The position numbers and the translations under genes are program-made. A DNA stretch of 10,000 nucleotides from assembly GCA_020217165.1 (NCBI GenBank), contig JAIWOE010000046.1:1-10000 (forward strand). The letters are read 5' to 3'. Origin of the DNA: Desulfovibrio sp. Lineage in GTDB: Bacteria; Desulfobacterota; Desulfovibrionia; Desulfovibrionales; Desulfovibrionaceae. Of the stretch, positions 1 to 5,833 are shown piece after piece. Within the stretch, counting starts at the first letter, position 1, and each line of letters opens with the position of its first letter. Under the pieces are notes generated by a model that saw only the letters and a program-made list of their open reading frames with translations, had not been told where the DNA came from and ran no database searches.

Positions 1-1324
1 AAAGGGAAGAGTCCCCCTGGACAAAGGGCTCGCACGGCTGGCCGGCCAGCGCACCGGGAAGGCCGGGCCCGGTCGCCGGCCCGGTGAAGGCCAGGCAGCA
101 GGTGGGGGCCTCCCACCCAAGCAGGCTGCGCCACTTGCGGAGCCCCGCCGGCTGCACCGTCACCCGCAGCTCCACACCGCCGGAGTCCGTGAATTTGACG
201 GCGTTGTCCAGCAGCTGGGAAAGCGCCACCACCAGCATGTTCATGTCGCCGGTCAGCACGGGGGGCACGTCCGGCGCCACCTCCATGTGGAAGGTGAGCC
301 CCTTTTCCTGGGCCCGGGCCTTGAAATCGTGCCGCAGCACCTGCAGGCAGTCCTCCAGGGCAAAGGGCTCCCCGGTACCTGCCTTGTAATCCCGCACATC
401 CAGCCGGGCATATTCCAGCATGAACGTGAACAGCCGCTGCAACCGCTCCGCAGAGTGCCGGCTGGTGAGGAGGTATTCGCGTTGCTGCTCGGAAAGGGCC
501 TCGGCTAGGGCCAGGTCCGTGAGGCCCAGGATGCCGTTGAGGGGCGTGCGCAGCTCGTGGCTCATGGCGGCCAGAAAGTCGCTTTTGGCGCGCGCGGCCT
601 CCAGGGCGGCCCGCCGACTGCGCACCAGCAGCAACACCCCCAGCACCAGGGCGGCTCCGCCCACAATCCACACGGCGATGAACCAGCGCCGCACGCTGGC
701 CATGGCCTGCATGGTCACGTCATGGTCATGAATCCCCGGCAGGGTGATGGCAATACCGCCGCAGAGTTCGCCGGGGGCGCAGGCATGCTCGGTCCTGCAC
801 TGGCTGCAGCTTTGGTCCGCCACCAGGGGGGCCAGGTATCGGAAGGAGCGGCCAGCGCCGGCATCTGGTTCGATGATCCAGAATTCGCGGGCGCCGGCGG
901 CGATGCGACGGAAGGCCTCGGCCTCCCAGGCTTCCAGCTCGACACCGGGATGCCGCGCCGGGTTGCCCACCATGCGAAAGGAGTGCTCGTAGCCCCGGGC
1001 CCGGGCCAGGGCGGCCAGTTGCTGGGCCATGCAGGGCGGATCGATGCGCTGAAACGTCCGGCCATCCGGGAGCACAACGAGCTCGTCCGGGGACGGACAA
1101 AGGGTGGCATTGGCAGCAGCCGGCGTCTGCACGTAGACGCCGCCAAAGCCGGCGTTCCAGGCCTGGGCCAGGACAATCTGCTGGAACAGGGCCCGGGCTT
1201 CCCGCAGCATCAGATCCTCTGCGGCGCGCTGTTGCACGTTCACCAGCTGCATGCAGGCCACGGCGATGCCGATGGTCCAGACCAAGAGCACGGCACAGGG
1301 GGCTAAGGCATCGCGTCGCAGCAT
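1..1324 (-). CDS. Membrane sensor histidine kinase with Tll0287-like (DUF3365) sensor domain, C-terminus cut by window edge
   Basis: 441 codons are visible and the frame is still open at base 1. Hydrophobic segments at about residues 8-28 and 214-234 flank an extracytoplasmic domain of about 185 residues. That domain resembles Tll0287-like/DUF3365 sensors: WNAGFGGVYV near 56-65, a W-E-x-E-A-F-R-R stretch near 133-140, and APLVADQSC followed by a GGIAI segment. The cytoplasmic part has an H-box (SHELRTPLNG, phospho-acceptor His256), an N-box (LLDNAVKFTDSGG, Asn374) and an EPFVQGDSS F-box-like stretch at 432-440, as in HATPase_c kinases. Two key sites are unusual. The haem-type CxxCH is C173-S-Q-C176-R177, and the G1 box reads ATGPG (417-421) where DxGxG is expected. 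ATG at 1324 follows AGGTGG by 4 nt. The gene lies 80 bp downstream of fliM. Any receiver or HPt domain would be beyond the window. The class is confident; the ligand and catalytic competence are not. Confidence 0.88.
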   Translation of the reverse strand, partial: MLRRDALAPCAVLLVWTIGIAVACMQLVNVQQRAAEDLMLREARALFQQIVLAQAWNAGFGGVYVQTPAAANATLCPSPDELVVLPDGRTFQRIDPPCMAQQLAALARARGYEHSFRMVGNPARHPGVELEAWEAEAFRRIAAGAREFWIIEPDAGAGRSFRYLAPLVADQSCSQCRTEHACAPGELCGGIAITLPGIHDHDVTMQAMASVRRWFIAVWIVGGAALVLGVLLLVRSRRAALEAARAKSDFLAAMSHELRTPLNGILGLTDLALAEALSEQQREYLLTSRHSAERLQRLFTFMLEYARLDVRDYKAGTGEPFALEDCLQVLRHDFKARAQEKGLTFHMEVAPDVPPVLTGDMNMLVVALSQLLDNAVKFTDSGGVELRVTVQPAGLRKWRSLLGWEAPTCCLAFTGPATGPGLPGALAGQPCEPFVQGDSSL

Positions 1325-1404
1325 GGTTCCACCTGGAGAAGGTTGCGGAAAACCCGTCAACCATACCACACTGCCCGGGCTTATGCCAGTCCTGCATGCA
1401 ATTC

Positions 1405-2385
1405 CTAGGTAGTGCGCATTTCCTCTTCCGTAATGATCTGAAACGCCTTGTTCGCCTTCACCGAGCCGCAAATGCCGTGATACTTGAGCACGCCTTCGAT
1501 TTCGGCTTCCAGAAGATCGTCGGTATCGGTGTCCAGCATGATGATGTCGCCGATTTCCAGGTTCAGCAACTGGCGGCCCGTGAGCTTGGAGCGGCCGAAG
1601 CGCACCACCATTTCCACATAGGTTTCCATGAGCCGCTCCTTAAGGCGCGCCACCCAGGCATGGTCAACTTCCAGACGCTCCGTTTGAAAGCTGGCGTGCA
1701 ATTTTGAGCGGATGGGCTCCACCGTGGCGTAGGGCAGGCACATGACCATGGAGCCGATGGCGTTTTCCAACTCCACTTCGAAGGTGATGACCACCACCAC
1801 GTCCGAGGGCGGCACAATGGCGGCGAACTGGGGGTTGATTTCACTGCGCACCAATTCCAGGTGCACCTCGTGCACCGGCCGCCAGCTTTCCTCCATGTTG
1901 TCCAGAGCAATCTTGATGACGCGGTCGATGATGGCCTGTTCGATGCGGGTGAATTCCCGGCCCTCGATCTTGGGCTGCGAACCTGCACCGCCGAAGAAGT
2001 TCTCCACCAGGGCGAACACCAGCCGCGAATCCACCACCATGATGGCATTGCCCCGCAATGGCTCCATCTTGAAGATGTTGATGGACGTGGGCACCGGCAA
2101 GGAGCGCATGAAGTCCCCGAACTTGGTCATGTCTATGGAAATGGGGTTCAGCTCCACGCGTTTGCGCACGGAGTTCGACAACGCGTTGGTGCACAGCCGG
2201 GCAAAGCGGTCGTTGACGATTTCCAGCACCGGCATGCGGCCGCGGATGATGCGGTCCTGGTTGGCCAGGTCAAAGGGGACGATGCCGGAATCGTCCTCCA
2301 CCACATCAGATTCCACCTCGATTTCTCCGCCGGAAAGTCCCCGCAGGAGAATATCCACCTCGTCCTGGGCCAGAATCTTGCTCAT
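1405..2385 (-). CDS. fliM: Flagellar motor switch protein FliM
   Basis: This 326-residue protein has the usual length for FliM. FliM forms the middle of the cytoplasmic C-ring with FliG and FliN and binds phospho-CheY to switch rotation. The N-terminus carries the CheY-binding peptide (ILAQDEVDILL, residues 4-14; compare the LSQDEIDALL type), followed by an acidic linker at about 21-33. The central CheC-like domain begins near residue 40 and contains the FFGGAG loop (130-135). The C-terminal SpoA/FliN-like domain covers roughly 248-322 (SKLTGRQLLNLEIGDIIMLD and following). ATG at 2385 has AAGAGG 7 nt upstream. The gene before it encodes a small membrane protein 64 bp away, and the histidine kinase follows after 80 bp, all on the same strand. 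No other flagellar gene is in view, so the switch operon is apparently split here. Confidence 0.96.
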   Translation of the reverse strand: MSKILAQDEVDILLRGLSGGEIEVESDVVEDDSGIVPFDLANQDRIIRGRMPVLEIVNDRFARLCTNALSNSVRKRVELNPISIDMTKFGDFMRSLPVPTSINIFKMEPLRGNAIMVVDSRLVFALVENFFGGAGSQPKIEGREFTRIEQAIIDRVIKIALDNMEESWRPVHEVHLELVRSEINPQFAAIVPPSDVVVVITFEVELENAIGSMVMCLPYATVEPIRSKLHASFQTERLEVDHAWVARLKERLMETYVEMVVRFGRSKLTGRQLLNLEIGDIIMLDTDTDDLLEAEIEGVLKYHGICGSVKANKAFQIITEEEMRTT

Positions 2386-2449
2386 GCTCGTGCCTCTTGC
2401 TGCCTGCTATTTCTTCGGAAATACTTGCCGCACAGTATGCGAAACCGAG

Positions 2450-2746
2450 TCATGGCGCCGGAAAAAACAACGGCGACAACGCCTCGAACACCACAAAGGC
2501 CAACCCGGCAATGACAATCAACAGAATGATGTCCAGCAAGGTGATGGTCACGGGCTTGAGGCTGACCTTGGTAACATAGCCATCCTCAATGTGCCGGACC
2601 TCGTACCGTCTGGTGGTGCGCCCGCGAATCTTGTTGCCGATGACCTTACCAACCCGCAGGTCTTCCCGATCCAGATGGTACAGAAAGTCCTCAATGGGTT
2701 CATGGGTATCATGGCGAAAAAACATGATGTTATCTTCCGGACGCAT
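2450..2746 (-). CDS. Uncharacterised 98-residue single-span membrane protein upstream of fliM
   Basis: I do not recognise this family. The start at 2746 is chosen because AGGAG (2752-2756) lies 5 nt upstream; an in-frame ATG at 2776 would add ten residues (WHGSCAGAG-type) without a comparable site. The first 65 residues are soluble, charged and likely cytoplasmic: an acidic/His stretch (MFFRHDTHEPIEDFLYHLDR) then a basic patch around 38-52 (GNKIRGRTTRRYEVRH). One strongly hydrophobic segment covers about 66-88 (ITLLDIILLIVIAGLAFVVF), followed by a short SPLFFPAP tail. The region GKVIGNKIRGRTTRRYEVRHIEDG could be a small beta-rich domain, but I cannot name it. It sits 64 bp before fliM on the same strand and is probably co-transcribed, so a flagellar or envelope role is possible. 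That is inference from position only. Confidence 0.75.
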   Translation of the reverse strand: MRPEDNIMFFRHDTHEPIEDFLYHLDREDLRVGKVIGNKIRGRTTRRYEVRHIEDGYVTKVSLKPVTITLLDIILLIVIAGLAFVVFEALSPLFFPAP

Positions 2747-2751
2747 GCCTG

Positions 2752-2756
2752 CTCCT
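2752..2756 (-). promoter_or_regulatory. Ribosome binding site deciding the start of the 98-residue protein
   Basis: On the minus strand the sequence is AGGAG, followed by five bases and ATG at 2746. The longer in-frame start at 2776 has no such site, so the shorter form is preferred. Confidence 0.6.
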
Positions 2757-2832
2757 GCACATGACCCATGCCACATGGCATTATCATGGTAGCCATCTCT
2801 CGGTGTGCGGCAATGGCTTGCCCGGCCGCTTC

Positions 2833-3987
2833 TCAGCGCAATGCCATGATCCAGGCCGCCACCACCAGCCCCAGGCTGCCCAGGCCCAGCGCCCAGGCCG
2901 TCGCGGTTCGCCGGGACCAGTCGCTAAACCTATGCAAAATCCATCCCAAACCCACACCCGCCACAAAGCCGAACAGATGCGCCAGCACGTCCGTGCGGCC
3001 CCCTCGGCCAGGCTCCCCCGAGCCATTGGAGCCGCTTGGCCCCTCCCCGCCGCCGGTGCCAAACAGCCCCAGCAGGATGACGCCGGCCGCCAGTGGGGCG
3101 AACACCCGCGCCCAGGCCAGGGCTGGCCGCTCCCGGGCCCAGCCGTGGTTGGCGCGCACGTCCTGGGCCAGCATCACCAGGGTGCGGTGCGTGGTCAGGG
3201 CCCCCAGCAGGCCGAACACCGCCGTGGACGCCCCGATGCTCAGGTGCATGGCGCCGTGGAACCACGCGTTGAGCATGTTGCCCAACATACCGGAGAGAAT
3301 GGTCAAACACAATGCCACCCCCAGCCCCAGCTCGCGACCGGCCAGGACCAGAAAGATGCCCCCCAGGCAGGCGTTGGCCCCCAGATGCTCCGGGCCGGAG
3401 TGCAGGGTCAGGGCTGTAACGGCGCGGTACCACTCCCCAAAATACACCATGAGCCGGGCATCGGCGCCACCCAGGCGGATCCAGGCGTCATGACTGTCTG
3501 GCAGGCCGGCTCGGCGGACCAGGGCCGCCCCGGCAGCGCCGATATTCCCCACCGTCAGGCCGTGCATGCAAATCAACCCCAGCACCACGGCCAGGGCCCC
3601 GGGCAGGGCGGCGGCGGAAGGCGGATTTCCCGGCGCAAGCTGCCGGCATTTGCTTCGGTTTTCGCGTTCAAAGGCGGCAATCTCGTCCACCGCACGCGGG
3701 GCCAGGGGCTCCAGCACTTCCAGCGCCCACCCCTGGGCCATGCCTTCAGCCAGGCTGTGTGACGAGCCGGGCACATCACGCACCCGGTGCTCCACCCCGC
3801 GGGCTTCCAGCACCAGGGACCACAATCGCAGGGACTCGCGCAAGGGGCGTATGTGGCCCAGGCGGGGCAGCAGATCAGGCAGAATATCCACAAACGCGGC
3901 AGGCCGCGCAGGCAGAGGCGAAGGACGATGGGAGGAGGCGGACGCACGTCCTGGCGTCACGCGGCGCGGGCGCAGGGGAAACGGCAT
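2833..3987 (-). CDS. Rhomboid-family intramembrane serine protease
   Basis: This 384-residue membrane protein is predicted to cleave transmembrane substrates within the inner membrane. Rhomboid signatures are intact: EWYRAVTALTLHSGPEHLGAN (185-205, with His201 and Asn205 of the HxxxN oxyanion motif), the nucleophile in IGAST (Ser254), and the catalytic His in AHLFGF (His337). Hydrophobic segments fall near 129-147, 208-228, 225-245, 252-270, 297-311, 334-352 and 364-382. An N-terminal soluble region of about 125 residues precedes the membrane core, and a Gly/Ser-rich loop (about 310-332) separates the Ser and His helices. The gene starts 7 nt after the fxsA stop codon. No Shine-Dalgarno is visible before ATG 3987, so translation is probably coupled to fxsA; the true start could lie further in. 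The natural substrate cannot be inferred. Confidence 0.9.
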   Translation of the reverse strand: MPFPLRPRRVTPGRASASSHRPSPLPARPAAFVDILPDLLPRLGHIRPLRESLRLWSLVLEARGVEHRVRDVPGSSHSLAEGMAQGWALEVLEPLAPRAVDEIAAFERENRSKCRQLAPGNPPSAAALPGALAVVLGLICMHGLTVGNIGAAGAALVRRAGLPDSHDAWIRLGGADARLMVYFGEWYRAVTALTLHSGPEHLGANACLGGIFLVLAGRELGLGVALCLTILSGMLGNMLNAWFHGAMHLSIGASTAVFGLLGALTTHRTLVMLAQDVRANHGWARERPALAWARVFAPLAAGVILLGLFGTGGGEGPSGSNGSGEPGRGGRTDVLAHLFGFVAGVGLGWILHRFSDWSRRTATAWALGLGSLGLVVAAWIMALR

Positions 3988-3994
3988 GGGAGGA

Positions 3995-4456
3995 TCAAAC
4001 GTCGATATCGTACGGTGGCGGTTCCTTGCAGCGGCCCTGCTGTCCAGGGCGGTGCATGCCGCCGTGCATCACATGCACCTGGCCGCGCTCCACGGCGCGC
4101 TCGAACCAGCGGATCAGCTGCACCTTGAGCAGGGCCCGGGCCGCCGGCACCAGGAGCGCCAGGCCCAGGATGTCGGTGATGAATCCTGGCGTCACCAGCA
4201 GCAGGGCGGCCACTAGCACGCAGGCAGCGTCCATGAGCTCCCCGGCGGGCATCACCCCCCGGTTGAGCTGTTCCCGGATGCGCAGCACCACGTTCATCCC
4301 CTCGCGCCGCGCCAGCCAAGCCCCGGCGATCCCGGAAAAGATGACAATGGCCACCGTGGTCAGCGCGCCGATGGAAGAGCCCACCTTCACCAGCAGGTAG
4401 AGCTCCAGCACGGGAATGAGCGTGAAGGCGAGGAACAGTTTGAACAGCATGCGCAC
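3995..4456 (-). CDS. fxsA: FxsA family inner-membrane protein
   Basis: This 153-residue protein matches the FxsA (cytoplasmic membrane protein FxsA/UPF0716) pattern. Hydrophobic segments run at about 4-23 (LFKLFLAFTLIPVLELYLLV) and 29-48, then a cytoplasmic stretch LARREGMNVVLRIREQLNRG. A third hydrophobic region at about 76-108 contains the family TPGF motif (TPG at 89-91). E. coli FxsA is known for relieving F-plasmid-dependent exclusion of phage T7; its normal role is unclear. The C-terminal tail (about 118-153) is hydrophilic with several His residues and ends YDIDV. ATG codons lie at 4456 and 4450; the first is chosen, but no good Shine-Dalgarno precedes either. It follows a terminator by 18 bp and precedes the rhomboid gene by 7 bp. 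Confidence 0.9.
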   Translation of the reverse strand: MRMLFKLFLAFTLIPVLELYLLVKVGSSIGALTTVAIVIFSGIAGAWLARREGMNVVLRIREQLNRGVMPAGELMDAACVLVAALLLVTPGFITDILGLALLVPAARALLKVQLIRWFERAVERGQVHVMHGGMHRPGQQGRCKEPPPYDIDV

Positions 4457-4465
4457 ATCCGGAGT

Positions 4466-4471
4466 ATTTTA
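4466..4471 (-). promoter_or_regulatory. Candidate -10 element for fxsA
   Basis: On the minus strand TAAAAT matches the sigma-70 -10 consensus at five of six bases and ends 9 nt before ATG 4456. No convincing -35 is seen: the matching interval falls in the GC-rich arm of the upstream terminator. If used, the fxsA transcript would be leaderless or nearly so, which fits the missing Shine-Dalgarno. Speculative. Confidence 0.3.
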
Positions 4472-4474
4472 GCA

Positions 4475-4499
4475 AAAAAGGGCCACAAGGGCCCTTTTT
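4475..4499. terminator. Rho-independent bidirectional terminator between rpmB and fxsA
   Basis: A perfect 10-bp inverted repeat (AAAAAGGGCC and GGCCCTTTTT) is separated by a five-base loop, ACAAG. It ends in T runs on both strands, so it can stop transcription either way. It lies 28 bp beyond the rpmB stop codon and should end the rpmB transcript. A second tract of nine A's (4517-4525, Ts on the minus strand) sits directly after the rpmB stop, preceded only by a weak short stem. Confidence 0.85.
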
Positions 4500-4527
4500 C
4501 ACGCGATGGTCTTGCGAAAAAAAAACG

Positions 4528-4737
4528 CTAGCCTTTGGCGCCAGGACCCGGCTTGACCACCACACCCGTGCGCAGGCACTGGGTGCACACGTTCACCTTG
4601 CGCACTTCTCCGCCGCGAAGCAGGGCGCGAACCTGCTGCAGGTTGGGCATGAACCGGCGACGGCTCTTGTTGTTGGCATGGCTGACGTTGTTGCCCGAGG
4701 CAGGGCCCTTGCCGCAGTATTCGCACACCTTGCTCAT
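4528..4737 (-). CDS. rpmB: 50S ribosomal protein L28, zinc-binding form
   Basis: The 69-residue product matches bacterial L28 in length and pattern: [20 protein letters not shown] at the N-terminus, then [13 protein letters not shown]. Two CxxC pairs (C5/C8 and C51/C54) make this the zinc-ribbon C+ form. It is a structural component of the large subunit. ATG at 4737 is chosen because AGGAG (4745-4749) lies 7 nt upstream and the product then begins MSKVCxxC as is usual. An in-frame start at 4791 would add 18 residues not found in the family. It is transcribed divergently from yceD and is followed by the terminator at 4475-4499, so it is probably monocistronic or reads through only partly into fxsA. 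Confidence 0.96.
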   Translation of the reverse strand: MSKVCEYCGKGPASGNNVSHANNKSRRRFMPNLQQVRALLRGGEVRKVNVCTQCLRTGVVVKPGPGAKG

Positions 4738-4744
4738 GTATTTG

Positions 4745-4749
4745 CTCCT
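4745..4749 (-). promoter_or_regulatory. Ribosome binding site of rpmB
   Basis: AGGAG on the minus strand with 7 nt to ATG 4737. This site decides between the 69-residue L28 and an ORF longer by 18 codons. Confidence 0.75.
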
Positions 4750-4886
4750 GGAGCGCTGGCTTTGCTTCTGATAAGGATAATGACGGAACAAGACGGCCTT
4801 GCCGCCCGGCCAAGCAGCGAGGCACCATCAACAACATGCCTAGATGTCCGCCGCGTGAAGAGCACGTTCTCTAGCCCCTTCGCCTC

Positions 4887-4909
4887 AAAAACGCAAGGCC
4901 TTTTTTGCG
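4887..4909 (-). terminator. Possible attenuator or terminator hairpin upstream of rpmB
   Basis: On the minus strand CGCAA (4909-4905) pairs with TTGCG (4896-4892) across an eight-base loop and is followed directly by five Ts (4891-4887). It points towards rpmB about 150 bp upstream of its start. The stem is only 5 bp, so this is weak. It could be an rpmB leader attenuator, a block on transcription arriving from the right, or chance. The motif AGGCCTTTT occurs twice here (in 4896-4906 and 4915-4923), which allows alternative pairings. Confidence 0.25.
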
Positions 4910-4927
4910 GGAACAGGCCTTTTCCGC

Positions 4928-4957
4928 TTGACAACAAACACCCCCCGCAGGTACAGC
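4928..4957 (+). promoter_or_regulatory. Candidate sigma-70 promoter of the yceD-rpmF-plsX-fab operon
   Basis: A perfect -35 hexamer TTGACA (4928-4933) is followed after 18 bp by TACAGC (4952-4957), a poor -10 with three of six consensus bases. Transcription would start near 4963, giving a leader of under 20 nt before ATG 4980. This is the best-placed plus-strand promoter in the divergent gap. The -35 is convincing; the -10 is not. Confidence 0.45.
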
Positions 4958-4979
4958 AACCTCTCTTACGGGGTTGAAT

Positions 4980-5555
4980 ATGCGTTCCACTTGGTTGCCT
5001 CTCCACGATCTCCCGGCTGAAGGCCGGGACTTTTCTTTTCCAGACGCTGCCTTATGGTCAGACATCTGGGAGGATTTTGCCATGCCCTGTCGGATGGGCC
5101 AGCCCTTGCGGGCTGACCTGCATCTGACGGTTCACGACGGCGCCGCGGGCGGCGGTGTGCACATTCGCGGCACCCTGACCGGCTCCATCATCATGGCCTG
5201 CGACCGCTGCGCCGAGGACGCCGAAACACGGCTGGACGTGGCGCTGGAGGACTATGAAGTCCTCAACCAGGATGGCGAAGAGGATGACGGGAGCCAGGCC
5301 AACGCCCCCGGCAATACATTGGATGATCCTGCCCCCGGCCTGCTGCGGCACGGTCCGCAGGGGCTGGAGTTCGACGTGCAAGGCTACCTGTGGCAGCAGT
5401 TCATGCTTGCGCTGCCCACCAAACCGCTGTGCGCGCCGCAGTGCAAGGGGTTGTGCCCGCAGTGCGGGGCCAACTGGAATGTGGAGCAGTGCCAGTGCCG
5501 GCAAGACGAGGGGGATCCGCGTCTAGCCGTCTTGCGGCAGTTGAAACGCTCCTGA
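4980..5555 (+). CDS. yceD: YceD/DUF177 family protein
   Basis: This 191-residue protein belongs to the DUF177 (YceD) family, which typically precedes rpmF. YceD homologues are linked to large-subunit rRNA accumulation in some bacteria and plants; the exact mechanism is not settled. Visible family features are MACDRC (CxxC at C74/C77) in the first half and the conserved C-terminal block LPTKPLC...CKGLCPQCG (C151, C155, C159, C162) followed by CQC (171-173) and EGDPRLAVLRQLK. The extra cysteines could bind zinc, although many homologues lack some of them. An acidic, low-complexity linker lies at about 98-117. ATG 4980 is preferred over an in-frame TTG at 4974 because ACGGGG is better spaced from it. 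It is the first gene of the plus-strand operon, 92 bp before rpmF. Confidence 0.93.
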   Translation: MRSTWLPLHDLPAEGRDFSFPDAALWSDIWEDFAMPCRMGQPLRADLHLTVHDGAAGGGVHIRGTLTGSIIMACDRCAEDAETRLDVALEDYEVLNQDGEEDDGSQANAPGNTLDDPAPGLLRHGPQGLEFDVQGYLWQQFMLALPTKPLCAPQCKGLCPQCGANWNVEQCQCRQDEGDPRLAVLRQLKRS

Positions 5556-5647
5556 CAACATTGTATGGCATGCTCCGGGCATGGGGACGGCGGTGGCCGG
5601 CCTGGCCCGAAGCGGCAAAACGCTCTGGCTCAAGAGAGGATAGCATC

Positions 5648-5833
5648 ATGGCTGTGCCCAAGAAACGCAAATCCAAGTCCCGCAAAGGCATGCGCCGCGC
5701 CAACCAGCGTGTGGCCATCCCCGCCGTTGTGTTCTGCTCCTGCGGCGAGCCCACTCGTCCGCACACGGTGTGCGCGGCCTGTGGCACCTACAAGGGTCGT
5801 CAACTTCTGCAGACCGGAGAGCAGGCTGCGTGA
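5648..5833 (+). CDS. rpmF: 50S ribosomal protein L32
   Basis: The 61-residue product begins MAVPKKRKSKSRKGMRRANQ, the standard basic L32 N-terminus, and ends with a zinc-ribbon-like part: FCSCGEPTRPHTVCAACGTYKGRQ. The second knuckle is a normal CxxC (C42/C45). The first is CxC (C30/C32) rather than the usual CxxC, one residue shorter. It is a structural protein of the large ribosomal subunit near the peptidyl-transferase region. ATG 5648 is supported by AGAGGA (5635-5640) 7 nt upstream, although the frame stays open much further upstream inside yceD. Its stop codon overlaps the GTG proposed for plsX (GTGA), so the two are probably translationally coupled. Confidence 0.95.
   Translation: MAVPKKRKSKSRKGMRRANQRVAIPAVVFCSCGEPTRPHTVCAACGTYKGRQLLQTGEQAA

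Noticed and set aside
557..1306. Plus-strand 249-codon open frame opposite the histidine kinase
   Set aside because: His/Gln/Gly-rich antisense shadow; the minus-strand frame has a full set of kinase and sensor motifs.
1742..2764. Plus-strand 340-codon open frame opposite fliM and the small membrane protein
   Set aside because: It is Ser/Thr/Arg/Met-rich with no domain and lies antisense to a clear FliM; a by-product of GC-biased third positions.
2768..2781. Perfect 5-bp stem ATGCC-ACAT-GGCAT in the gap between the rhomboid gene and the 98-residue protein
   Set aside because: Too short for a terminator and without a T-tract on either side; likely chance. The 86-bp gap shows nothing else but the ribosome binding site at 2752-2756.
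2747..2832. Possible sigma-54 promoter upstream of the 98-residue protein and fliM (TGGCATG on the minus strand)
   Set aside because: The GG and GC elements are 14 bases apart rather than the required 12, so the spacing does not fit.
2761..3762. Plus-strand 333-codon open frame opposite the rhomboid gene
   Set aside because: Gln/Pro/His-rich with no motif; rhomboid catalytic motifs and membrane segments are on the minus strand.
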